Assembly (NCBI GenBank): GCA_903772945.1
Contig: CAICTM010000213.1
Coordinates: 26,999 to 90,998 of the forward strand
Origin: Seminavis robusta
Lineage: Eukaryota; Bacillariophyta; Bacillariophyceae; Naviculales; Naviculaceae
DNA: 64,000 bases
Reading direction: 5' to 3'
A program made the translations under genes and the position numbers. Under the pieces are notes generated by a model that was given only the letters and a program-made list of their open reading frames with translations, searched no databases and was not told the origin of the DNA. Position 1 is the stretch's first letter. Every line of letters starts with the position of its first letter. Below, piece after piece: positions 21,775-31,447 of this stretch.

Positions 21775-23580
21775 CTACCGCCCATGTGAGGGGCGACGGC
21801 CGTGGGTGTGTTTCTCACGACGAGGATTCTGCTGTGGGTATATCATTGGATGCCCGATCTTCATCGCGATCTCTTTGTAGCGGTGTTGTGGGTACTGTTC
21901 AAGCAAAGTGGTTGGCTCCTTCTTCGCCTTGCGAGCTGCCCCTTTGATCTTGACGTTGTTGGATATGGCACGACTGTTTTTGATGTCTTGAACCAATTCT
22001 TCACCTTCCGATTCTGATTGAAAAAGGATCCTGCGCTTCTTCCTAGATTTTGGCTTCTTTGGCATATGCTGATTGGGACGCTTGGCATTTTGTGTCACTT
22101 CGGCATTGACCCGTCGTAAGATAACCTCAGGCTTTCCATTTTGGGAGCTTTTCGATGGGACAGGCTGGATAGAAGTGCTCTTGGCAGAGGCTTGTTGAGT
22201 CGCCTCTGCCGAGTTCACTTTTGCATGGGCACCTAGCTTCTTCGCAGCTTCCACAACGTGGTCATCCTCTCTTTGGACAAAATTTGAAGAGTCAAAGTGG
22301 CGTTCAAGCTTCAAAGCTTGCTCCTTCGCCGTCTTGGATGTGCCTTTGTCTCGACGGGTTGGCGCCATCTTCTTCGAACTGAGAACTGTAGAACTCTCGT
22401 CAAACAAGATATCTGGACGCTCTACAGGCGCTAGCTCATGGTTGGTGTTGTTTGCGTCATTGCTTGGGCCAATTTCCTTCTTCATTGCTGCCTTGACCGC
22501 GACTAATGCTCGTGTTGTTCCAAACGCGGGACTCTTGTCTTTCGAATGGAGGTTTCGTGGATCCTTTTCGTCGTAGCTATCTGCAAATGTACTGTTCTCG
22601 CTGCCAACACTCGCCTGATCCCAGTTCGTCCCTTGGACAGAAGATGCTCGTTCTACGGTAGCGCCAGAGTCATCATCGGAGCCTTCCGTTTGGATCGATT
22701 GGGGAGAACCGAGGTCAGTGGAGTTCTGATCATCCGGCGATGTCTCGGTCACATAAATTTCCGAAGGAAGCGAATCCTTGTCTGAGGAGGCATCCACTGT
22801 GCTGCGCTTTTGTACGGATGGTGGGCTCATGGGAGATTCTACTGCATTGTTCTCCGCTTGCGTTGCAGCACGACAAAAAGCCGCCTCACTCTCGTTTTCA
22901 ACCGCGAGTTCTGACGAGTTTCTGTTTTCAACGACTTCTTCTTCGTTGTCCTCCCCGTAGATTGCATCATGGTCATGCCGTGATGATACCGGTGGAGAAG
23001 CCAAGAAAGGAAATGGACCCGTTGGCGTTGAAGGTCCCCAGGTCGCACGATTGCCCGATGGATGCTGGCCACCGCGAGGAGGAGACGACTGATGGGGCAA
23101 TACGCGTGGAACAAGGCCATCTCGTCCTTCTTCTTCTCCACTTTTATGTTCGATTGTTCCTTCCTCTTCTGTGCGCATCTCCTCGTCTGGATCATCCTCC
23201 GTGCCGTGATGCCGACTCATGTGGGACTCAGAGGTGTCATCGGTTTGACGGTTGCTGCTGTTGCGAAAGCCGAGACGCCGAGGTGATGGGATTGGAGACG
23301 CAGGAGAAAAGAAAACTACGGGAGATCTACTAGCAGAACGTTCGTCCTTTTTGCATGAAAAGAATGATTCGTCATCCTTGTCGTCCTCGTGATCATGGGC
23401 GACTGCACCGCCGTTATTTTCGGAAGGGTTGTTGTCGTCTCCATGATTGCTCTTCACGCTGCTGGGTGGAGACGACGCAAACGGAAAGCAGTAGCGACTG
23501 CCAAGATGAGTAAGAGACTGAGGCGACGACAGGACTGTGGCAACGCCGTCGCCATTGTTGACGCTGTGGGTGTTGCCCAT
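21775..23580 (-). CDS. Disordered protein with N-terminal myristoylation motif and C-terminal basic region
   Basis: 601 residues, no introns in view. The start at 23580 gives MGNTHS, a good N-myristoylation consensus (Gly2, Ser6). The frame is open for 21 codons upstream, but this ATG gives the motif. Nearly the whole chain is low complexity: acidic and Ser/Pro-rich for 450 residues with SPxx sites typical of phosphorylation, then a very basic stretch KKPKSRKKRR (about 530) that could be a nuclear localisation signal or membrane-binding patch, and a short ordered-looking end (LEQYPQHRYKEIAMKIGHP). I recognise no domain. Myristoylation would place it at a membrane, the basic patch in the nucleus, and the sequence cannot decide. 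It is divergent from the LRR gene. Confidence 0.65.
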   Translation of the reverse strand: MGNTHSVNNGDGVATVLSSPQSLTHLGSRYCFPFASSPPSSVKSNHGDDNNPSENNGGAVAHDHEDDKDDESFFSCKKDERSASRSPVVFFSPASPIPSPRRLGFRNSSNRQTDDTSESHMSRHHGTEDDPDEEMRTEEEGTIEHKSGEEEGRDGLVPRVLPHQSSPPRGGQHPSGNRATWGPSTPTGPFPFLASPPVSSRHDHDAIYGEDNEEEVVENRNSSELAVENESEAAFCRAATQAENNAVESPMSPPSVQKRSTVDASSDKDSLPSEIYVTETSPDDQNSTDLGSPQSIQTEGSDDDSGATVERASSVQGTNWDQASVGSENSTFADSYDEKDPRNLHSKDKSPAFGTTRALVAVKAAMKKEIGPSNDANNTNHELAPVERPDILFDESSTVLSSKKMAPTRRDKGTSKTAKEQALKLERHFDSSNFVQREDDHVVEAAKKLGAHAKVNSAEATQQASAKSTSIQPVPSKSSQNGKPEVILRRVNAEVTQNAKRPNQHMPKKPKSRKKRRILFQSESEGEELVQDIKNSRAISNNVKIKGAARKAKKEPTTLLEQYPQHRYKEIAMKIGHPMIYPQQNPRREKHTHGRRPSHGR

Positions 23581-23886
23581 GGCTTTGTTGTGCTTTTTGA
23601 CCCTGGCGTTGTGCGCGGTGAATTGGCGGGGTTCTCGGAACAACCGGGACTAAACAGCGAATCGAATCCCGCAAACGCTTCGCCTCATGAACATCCGTAC
23701 ACGTGAGGTGTTGCACATCATGTACACAGTCATACCGTACCCAACCTCCTGCATGATCAAGGTCATAATTCGAAGCTATTTATTTTTTATTTGGCTGGGA
23801 CAATCAGACTTACTTTTCTTGTACAGTAACACGCGGCAGTGGTAGAAGTAGAGCAAGTAGAGCAAGTAGAGCAAGAAGCAAGCAAG
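23581..23886. promoter_or_regulatory. Shared divergent promoter region
   Basis: Only 306 bp separate the start codons of the disordered protein (minus) and the LRR protein (plus). The leader of the latter contains a short (GAGCAAGTA)n repeat at about 23851-23876. No motif is assigned. Confidence 0.35.
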
Positions 23887-26214
23887 ATGAAAGGAGGAAA
23901 GGGCAATCGTTCCACTACTAGTAGTACCGGTACTGGCACCGGTAGCGCTGATGGTGCGGCTTCCGCTGTCTCAGACATCAGTGAAGGCGATCAATTCGAC
24001 CCAGCGGTAAGGGACGCCCTTGTGAAAAGGGCGGAAGCAGAAGCCTTACAATGCCAACAAGACCTTAAAATTACAGTTGCAAAAACCCAGCAAGAAGAAG
24101 AAGAAGAAGCTGTCAAGAAACTGCCAGCCAAAAAGACGGTCCCTGGAAGCTCATCTGCGGAAGCTAACCAGCATAAGCAGCAGCAGGCTTTAGGAGAAGC
24201 CAATCAAGTGGAAAACACAGAAGAACTAAAAGGAGACGAAATCATGACTAACACTGCTAGCAACCAATTCATGCAGTTGGCGATGGGATTCAACGAGGCT
24301 GCCAAAATGGAAAAACATGAAACTGCAGCAAATTCTGGTAATGATCCAAACCAGCCAAGTGCAGAAATTGCAGTACAACCAGAAAATGCTCAAGATGTTC
24401 ACCATCCACATATTCACTTGATTGCAGCTGCAGCTGCAGCAACGGAACCACTCCCACAACTGCTACGCCACCATGGCTCGGCAGACACGGCTCAGCCTGG
24501 GGCCTTCCACAGAGATGGTCCTGATGCGCACTTGTACAACAACACTCCTGTCGCTACACCACCAGAACCCAACAATGAATTCATGCCAAGCAATGCTGAC
24601 AATCATGAGGGTTTGGTCCAGGCGAATGCAATCGATGATGATGATGTTGAGAATCTGACTCGAGCCAATCCAGTCAATCTGGCCGAGCGAGAGCAAAAAG
24701 AACTGCAACAGAAAAAGCAACAAAAAACCTTTGTGTTTATTCTGATTTTGGTTGTTCTTGCTGCTGCCGCTATTATTGGGACTGTTGCCGGGACAAGTAA
24801 CAAGGGAGATGAGGTTGTCATCCAAACAGCCGCCCCAACAGCCTATGGATCCATGGAGCCATCAGGGGTGCCATCCATGGCTCCAACTGGAGTGCTTGGC
24901 CTTCTCTGGAGCAACCTACCTGTGGAAACTCAGGAAAGTCTCGAGACTTACGGGACTCCACAGTGGAAAGCATTTGATTGGGTTGGCAGGCATCAAAACA
25001 TTACGAATTTGCCAGAGTGGAGAAAGATGCAACTATTTGCGATGGCCACCTTCTTCTATTCCATGGAGGGTGCGGACTGGTGGTGGCCGATCAAGGAGCG
25101 GTGGATGGTCGACACTATGGATGAGTGCTTGTGGTTTTCAGAAGCATTTGGCAGTTTTTACAGGGGGCCAGATGGCCTTGCTAACACAGGGGATGAAGGG
25201 GAGGGCACTTATTATGAGGACTTTTTTCAAATACCACTTGTAAATTGCAATGATCGCGACCAGTTGACCAAACTATGGCCAGGACCACTGGGTCTTCAAG
25301 GTTTAGAGCCAGTTGTTCCACCAGAGATTGGATTGCTCACATCATTGGAATCTCTCAGACTTGTTGGACTTGGCACCAAAGTAACACTGTTTGACATGCT
25401 CGCTCCAAAAGTACTTGAACTGGGAACATTCCGTGCACTTGACATAGCCAATGGACTTGGAGGGACCATACCAACGGATGTGGGTGTGCTATTTGCCAAC
25501 TTGACAAGCCTGGAATTGATCAGGAACTCATTCTCAGGAAGTCTCCCAACTGAGATTGGTCTCCTCACTGGCCTGGAAGGTCAATTCAATTTGAACAGCA
25601 ACAATATTTCTGGTACAATTCCTACTGAGATGGCAGGCCTTACCAATGTAGGCACTTTTTGGATGTCCGGAAACCCTTGGGTTGGCCCCATTCCAACCGA
25701 GTTTGGAACTCTGTCTAATGCAGATGCTTTTTCCTTTGACCGCACTTTCGTGTCTGGCTGGATTCCAAGTGAAATAGCATTGATGGAAACCCTTGAGGCG
25801 ATGTTTTTGGATAGCACTTTGCTGACTGGTCGGATCCCAACTGAAATTGGTAGGATGCCCTCTTTGGAAAGGATTTCTTTACATGATAATAGCCTCTCAG
25901 GCTCAATCCCTTCTGAACTGGGCCTCCTTACCAAGCTTTGGCACTTGGATCTGTCCAATATAACGCTCTTGACTGGGTCCATTCCACCTGAGTTGTCCCG
26001 CTTAACAGGTGATTTGCTTCTAGAAGGAAGTGGGCTTTCCGGTACCATCCCAGAAGGCCTGTGCTTCTTGCAGGATGAGGCTTGTAAAAATACTTTTAAC
26101 ATTCCTCCATATGGGGAATGGAGTTTGCCGTGTTCACTCACCTTTGATTGCACGGAAAGACTTTGTGGTTGTGATTGTCCCTGCACAGTTGGAATCAATC
26201 ATACAACCATATGA
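23887..26214 (+). CDS. Type II membrane leucine-rich-repeat protein
   Basis: 775 residues. The first 280 are hydrophilic, acidic and rich in Gln/Ala/His, with no signal peptide. One membrane helix (about 282-303) follows a Lys/Gln-rich segment, so the N-terminus should be cytosolic and the rest outside. After a Ser/Pro/Thr stretch comes a Trp-rich region (about 360-470), then about ten plant-type LRRs (about 480-730) with repeats such as L-SGTIPTE-GLLTxL. The C-terminus has a Cys cluster ending CGCDCPC. This layout is common in diatom LRR proteins, which are possible cell-surface sensors or adhesion proteins. No kinase domain is present. ATG 23887 is the first Met; upstream frame codons are repeats. 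Confidence 0.85.
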   Translation: MKGGKGNRSTTSSTGTGTGSADGAASAVSDISEGDQFDPAVRDALVKRAEAEALQCQQDLKITVAKTQQEEEEEAVKKLPAKKTVPGSSSAEANQHKQQQALGEANQVENTEELKGDEIMTNTASNQFMQLAMGFNEAAKMEKHETAANSGNDPNQPSAEIAVQPENAQDVHHPHIHLIAAAAAATEPLPQLLRHHGSADTAQPGAFHRDGPDAHLYNNTPVATPPEPNNEFMPSNADNHEGLVQANAIDDDDVENLTRANPVNLAEREQKELQQKKQQKTFVFILILVVLAAAAIIGTVAGTSNKGDEVVIQTAAPTAYGSMEPSGVPSMAPTGVLGLLWSNLPVETQESLETYGTPQWKAFDWVGRHQNITNLPEWRKMQLFAMATFFYSMEGADWWWPIKERWMVDTMDECLWFSEAFGSFYRGPDGLANTGDEGEGTYYEDFFQIPLVNCNDRDQLTKLWPGPLGLQGLEPVVPPEIGLLTSLESLRLVGLGTKVTLFDMLAPKVLELGTFRALDIANGLGGTIPTDVGVLFANLTSLELIRNSFSGSLPTEIGLLTGLEGQFNLNSNNISGTIPTEMAGLTNVGTFWMSGNPWVGPIPTEFGTLSNADAFSFDRTFVSGWIPSEIALMETLEAMFLDSTLLTGRIPTEIGRMPSLERISLHDNSLSGSIPSELGLLTKLWHLDLSNITLLTGSIPPELSRLTGDLLLEGSGLSGTIPEGLCFLQDEACKNTFNIPPYGEWSLPCSLTFDCTERLCGCDCPCTVGINHTTI

Positions 26215-26813
26215 GTCCCTTGCCTGTAAATGTACATCATTTAGTTTTGGATTCTTAAGCTGTGCTTGGCTATTCTATTTCTGTCGCTCGAGCTGTTGAA
26301 GCTGTACCTGGTACTCTAAACCCGAAAGAGGGGGTTTAGAGTATTAATAGGAGGATAGGTGGATTTTCTAAATTCGTGAGGTCTACCGAACGAGTTTTAA
26401 AATAAAGGACAGTTTGAGGGGTGGCTTCCCTTGCAGTCAACCTTTCAACTCATTAGGTGGTACCGGGAACGGCAGGGCAAGCGCGTAACCGAAGATTTGC
26501 AAAGAACGCACAAAGAATTCCCGAAGTGGATTCGCGTGCTTCTGGCATGACTGAGAACCAACACCGGTACCACTCATTAAATCTGAGCTGGCGATTCACT
26601 GTGCTGTAAAAAACTCACACTTACTTTTCCTTTCCCAAACAAATAATCCGGCGCCAACCCGCGAAAACGAGGAATGAGATGAGCAATCTACATGTATTGG
26701 ACTTGGTAAAGATGGTAGCGTAATAGTTTCGTTTATATATTACAAGGCAATTTATGTACAACTGTTGTTGCCTTGGTGCACTATGTACATTGCATCAAAT
26801 GGATCCGATCTTT
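26215..26813. other. Intergenic with palindromic TACTCTAAACCC site
   Basis: At about 26309-26343 TACTCTAAACCC is followed by GAAAGAGG and then GGGTTTAGAGTA, a near-perfect palindrome with 12-bp arms. The same half-site occurs near 19030, 60745 and 62500. It could act as a hairpin or terminator for the LRR gene; this is inference. No gene is seen. Confidence 0.5.
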
Positions 26814-27299
26814 TTATGCTGCGGATGCAGACTGCTCCTTCTTTCCGAGGAGAGTCTTTCGTACCATCTTGGTGAGAGACATGGACTTGTCCTTGTTTTT
26901 CTTTCCTGATTTGGGGCTTCCATTCTGTTGCTGCATGAGGTCCAACACCTGCTCCACCATTCTGTCATCTCGTCGTTGCGCGAGCATCTTGTGGTTTCCA
27001 GCAATCAAAACGGGTTCTTGGCGACCGACATCAGCGGCAGCATCGGCGACTCCGTGCAGCTTCTTCCATCCAATAATCTGCTGTTCCAATGATCGGTAGG
27101 AGATCACATCTGGAAGAGAGAGCTCCTGATGGGTCAAAGGGCAGGTGTTGTTGCGGTTGAGCCATTTGACCAATGCCTTCTTTTCGAAGCAGTGCCCATA
27201 CTTGGTCATCACTGGCTGTGTCATGATCTCTTTCGTCAAGGGGCACACAAACTGGGCGGGTGGGGTGGGGGTTTCTTGTTGAGATTGTCCGGCTGTCAT
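26814..27299 (-). CDS. U-box protein, putative E3 ubiquitin ligase
   Basis: 161 residues. A U-box fills residues 16-82: FVCPLTKEIMTQPVMTKYGHCFEK followed by W-L-N-R-N-N-T-C-P-L-T-H, then the I-S-Y-R-S-L core helix in place of the usual L-x-PN-x2-L. U-boxes recruit E2 enzymes. The rest is a short helical segment (RDDRMVEQVLDLMQQQ) and a basic Lys-rich tail with SLTKMVRKTLLGKK, probably nuclear or membrane binding. There is no ARM, WD40 or kinase partner domain, so it is a minimal U-box protein. ATG at 27299; single exon. Confidence 0.85.
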   Translation of the reverse strand: MTAGQSQQETPTPPAQFVCPLTKEIMTQPVMTKYGHCFEKKALVKWLNRNNTCPLTHQELSLPDVISYRSLEQQIIGWKKLHGVADAAADVGRQEPVLIAGNHKMLAQRRDDRMVEQVLDLMQQQNGSPKSGKKNKDKSMSLTKMVRKTLLGKKEQSASAA

Positions 27300-29150
27300 G
27301 GTGAGATATGAGTTTTAGGTATTTGAGATTGTTAGCAAGGTTGGTGCTTTTCTTGAGTGGCTGTGGCTGTGGCTTCTCGAGTTGCTGAGTTTGCAAATTG
27401 TGAGTAAGAGGTGGAATTGACTTGACTCATCAGAAGTCATACCCAGCTCTTTTGGCGGCTACCGGTATTAGTATGCCAGGGTGCGAGGTACGTACGTACG
27501 TACCCAGCAAGTTTAAAAGTCTTGAAACTTGAAACAGTGTATGAAACAAAACTGGGTATGGTTTCTCACGGGTCATCTTCAAGGAGATGACCTGCAGGAA
27601 GTGGACAACCCAGGGAGGCCACGTCAGTGCAAAATGTAGCAAGACTTTAAATCTTAGCTTCCTTGGTCCTAATAAACTGGAGTTCCTTGGCTCTGAGATA
27701 GGTCAACAAGGGTTTAGGAAAGAAGATGAAAAATTTTGTACTGGCAAGTGAACTGGCATTCCTTGAAAGAACGCTGACCGTTCTTAATGACTGCCCCAGG
27801 CAAATACTCGAGTAAATGATTTAGAGCTACAGTACCGTACTGGTACGGTACCGTTGCTAGCTACCTGTCGACCGGTCGTATCAAGCATCAACCCATCTGC
27901 TAACCCATCTAAAATAATTATTTGTGGCTCACACCTCTGAGTCGCTCAAACGAAGAAGATACATCAAAAGAAATAGAAACAACCAAGCGTCTCGCTGATA
28001 TTGGCGCCATCGGCACCAGACAGCGTTCCTCTTCAACAGTTGCTTCAACACCCCCAACAACGAAATGATTTAGATGGAGTGTCGCTGCTTCTTCAGATGC
28101 GTTCGTTGGTGGTCACTCTCAATAGCTGTAAGTAGAGGAAGTTGCCACGGCAATTCTAAGGTGGCCATTGCCAGGTTGAAGTGAATGGCTAGCTACTGCC
28201 ACCACCTCTCCCAGCAAAGAATTGGTGCCACACAAAATCTCCCACTTCGTCAGTCCTCGCAAGAGTTGGATTTAACATTCTGTATTTGCCTTCTGTTTGA
28301 TGTGCTGGTGCTGACGCTGTAATACGCTGTATGCATGTTGGATCTTTTGAAATAAAGGATGAGCCACCGTCGGATAATCGGATCGTAGCAGCTATCGTAG
28401 CTGGGTTGAAAAAGCCTTCGCACAAACAGCCAAAATTTGATTAGACCGAGCCTTCCTGTAAGGTTTTGAATAGCCTCCAAACTTCCCCTCCGGCGTACCA
28501 GGTAGGCTTAAGGTGCCGTAATGTATTCAGCAGGCATACCCAAAGAAGCCGAAGGCAGGAATGGTCGAACTTGCCAATCAAGATATTATTATGATGTTAC
28601 TGCACAGTTACTACGGTACCGGTACTGTGGAAGCAGCTTCCACCATTCCATCGAACATGGTCCTATTGCCTCATGATATCGTCTCAGAGCAAAGAATATG
28701 CATCTCTCTCTAATAGCCAACGCGTACTTTGAACGGAAGTCTACACCACGATGAAAGTCGATAAAGCATCTGGACGCACCCACAGAGAAACTATTGAAGT
28801 TGCCCCAAGACGGGCAATGCGAGAGTACCATGCATCTATCGCGTAACGGAGCGGTCGTATTCCCGCCAAGAGTATCCCAACCCTTGCACTCTAGTAGGGG
28901 ACTAGTAGCTAGATAGATAGAATGGTCTTTGAGCCTCTCGAAGGAAGCGTGGTTCATGGCCTAAGTTCCGCATGGTGTGCAGAATTTCACCGCATCTCAT
29001 GGCGATGGAATCTGAAGCTTCAAGTTGGTCAACTCGAAGCTTGCGGTAACCTTCGCCAGTGTACCCCAAGTGCAACCCGTGACAATGGCGTTGCAAATGT
29101 CATGCAAATTTGTAGATTGACGTGCTGTTCTATCGTTCTATGCATCATCA
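27300..29150. other. Long intergenic region without a supported gene
   Basis: The stretch contains GTAC-tiled palindromes (27489-27504, 27829-27852) and a GGTACCGGTACT site (28615-28626). A 122-codon minus-strand frame (28589-28957) and shorter ones are open but show neither domain nor composition typical of the neighbouring genes. Confidence 0.45.
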
Positions 29151-31121
29151 TCAATCAAACAGTTTGACCAGCCCCTTCTTATTGATCTTCCCCATTGCGT
29201 TTTTGGGAATATCGGAAACCACCTGCAGTCGCGACGGCACTTTGTACTTGGACAAGCGAGGCCCACAAAACTCCCGCAATCCCTCTAGCGTCAGTGGTTC
29301 ACTATCCGCTTTTTTCAAGCGACAAACCATGGCTACGCGTTCTCCCCATACATCGTCGGGGATCCCCAGAATGGCCACTTCGGCAATGTCCGGGTGCTCG
29401 AGTAGTTCTCGTTCAATTTCCAACGCCGACAGTTTGTGACCACCGGATTTGATTATATCCACCGATGCTCGTCCTAGGATTCTGTAGGACTGAATCTCTC
29501 CACCATCAAACTGTGCAATATCACCCGTGGCGAAATAGCCGTCCTTTGTGAATGCCTCCCTGGTCGCGTCCTCTCGGTTCAGATACTCCTGAAACACGGT
29601 AGGTCCTTTGACCTGAAGCTCTCCGCTCACTCCTTCCGTTTCGATAACCTCTTGAGTGTCCGTATCCACCAAACGCACTTGCACCGACGGGAGTGGTCGG
29701 CCAACATACCCCGGTCGACGCTGTTGTACCGTGTTGTCTTCTCGATACGGATTGGAAAGCGCCATTGCAAATTCCGTCATTCCATATCGCTCCAACAGTG
29801 TCTGACCAGTCAAGTTCCTCCATCGTTCCAACACGGATACGGGCAAGGCAGCCGACCCCGACACTTGCAATCGCATGGAACTCAACGTGTTGTCGACGGC
29901 CTTTTGGACCGTTTCCTGTGGTAGAGTATCGGCTGCTTCTAGTAGCTTGGCATAAATGGTAGGAACTGCCATGAGAATGTTGGTGGGGGGCAAAGACACG
30001 GACGATGATGATGGCTGAGCCCACTGATTCCAAAGTGCAGTGGCATCAAACGGTTGAAATTCCAATCTTGCTCCAACAAAAGCCGCACAGGAAAGTAGAT
30101 TGATGACTCCATGGACATGATGCAACGGCAGTAAATGCAATGCCACATCCGACGATTGCCATTCCCATGCCGCCACCAAATCGGTTACTTGATGATAAAT
30201 GTTCCGATGGGTAATGACGGCTGCCTTGGGTTTTCCTGTGGTACCGGATGTAAAGAGCACCAAGGCTGGTTCATCCAACGATTGTAGTACGCCACCATTT
30301 CCTAGCATCCAGTCCTTTTCAGATACGTCAGGTTTCTGCGAAACAACAGTTTCAAACGGCACTACTCGGTCCGTCATTCCAAGGTTTTCGGCAGCTTGCA
30401 GTAGCGCCTTGGCATTGGGTGGTTGCCTGGTTGGATGCTGGATGGATTTACCGGTAGTGTTACTGCCGCTCAAGCGACAGTTTCCTCCCAGGACAATGAA
30501 TTGTGGATTGGCTTGGGTCAATACATGTTCCATTTCGGGGGCTGTCTGAGACAATGCCAATGGAACCGATCCATAGCCAGCGGCCCAGGCTCCTGCCCAT
30601 TTATTTTCAACACAAGAGTATGGCAAGTTGGGGTTGGCAATCAATCACATGACATACTAACTATACATACATAGACTATTAATAGTGTACTCACCCCACT
30701 GCGTCGCCACGTACTCCCACCCCGGAACATTCAAGTGAGCCACTAGCTTCCGCTGCTGTTCTTGCTGTTGTTGCTGAAGTATATACCGTGCAAACAGGCT
30801 CGATTTGGCAAGAACCTGACTGTAACTGACCGTTTCCACAGTGCCATCTTGTTCGTGTTTCCATTCGCTGAGAAGAATTCTAGTTTTGTCCGCGGATGCT
30901 ACCTTGGCCGCCTGGTGCAATATTGGAATGCCTTGGTCCTGCAATTCAGAAGCGGTGGGGGGCGGTGGGGGTGTGGGAAAGGACCAATGGATTGCTGCTG
31001 GACTGGCGCTGGCAAAAAAGAGTCTTTGTCCACCACCACAAGTGCTCCATTGGCGCCCATGGAGGAGCAACTGTCGTGGCAGTCGTCGACAGGGATGTAG
31101 TTGGAGTAGGAATAATCTCAT
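29151..31121 (-). CDS. Mitochondrial acyl-CoA synthetase, ACSF3 (malonyl-CoA synthetase)-like
   Basis: Exons 31121-30695 and 30592-29151 with a 102-nt phase-1 intron encode 622 residues. The splice joins TQWG to AWAAGYGSVPL, the conserved fold entry of ANL enzymes. The adenylation loop TSGTTGKPKA starts at Thr257; ERYGMTE, GYFATGD and GRASVDIIKSGGHK (hinge, about 516-529) follow, and Lys611 in AMGKINKKG is the catalytic lysine. The DIIKSGG(Y/H)K-SALEIER hinge is characteristic of the ACSF3/MatB branch, which makes malonyl- or methylmalonyl-CoA from free acid. The Arg-rich, acid-free N-terminus (MRLFLLQLHPCRRLPRQ) looks like a mitochondrial presequence. Upstream codons to 31142 lack an ATG. 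Substrate is inferred from the branch. Confidence 0.88.
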
Positions 31122-31447
31122 CTTCTTGGTGGTGGAAGGCAAGGAGATCTGAGGGGGTTTGATGCGAGGGTGTCGGGAGGATGGTGATGTCGGTGAGAAG
31201 TGGATTTTCCTTTACTACACTAAGGCTAGGGTTCATGGATGAATCTTGGATCTTGAACTCGATCGCCGTTGATGTCTGCTGTCTGTCAAAAATTGACAAG
31301 TGAGACCATGATCCCCTCTGCTGCTGTACTTTCAATATCGTAGCTATAGTGATCCATACTAGCGATACCTGTACAGGCTAAGGAAGAAGAAAGAGGTGAC
31401 TTGACAAGATAGCTAGTGACTATCTATACCGTACAGCAAAAGAGAGA
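31122..31447. promoter_or_regulatory. Divergent promoter between ACSF3-like and SPX-MFS genes
   Basis: 326 bp between two divergent start codons, with no other ORF of note. Shared control is inference. Confidence 0.35.

Noticed and set aside
28589-28957. 122-codon minus-strand ORF with ATG
   Set aside because: No domain, no codon or composition support, no splice partner; length is within chance for 1.8 kb of intergenic DNA.
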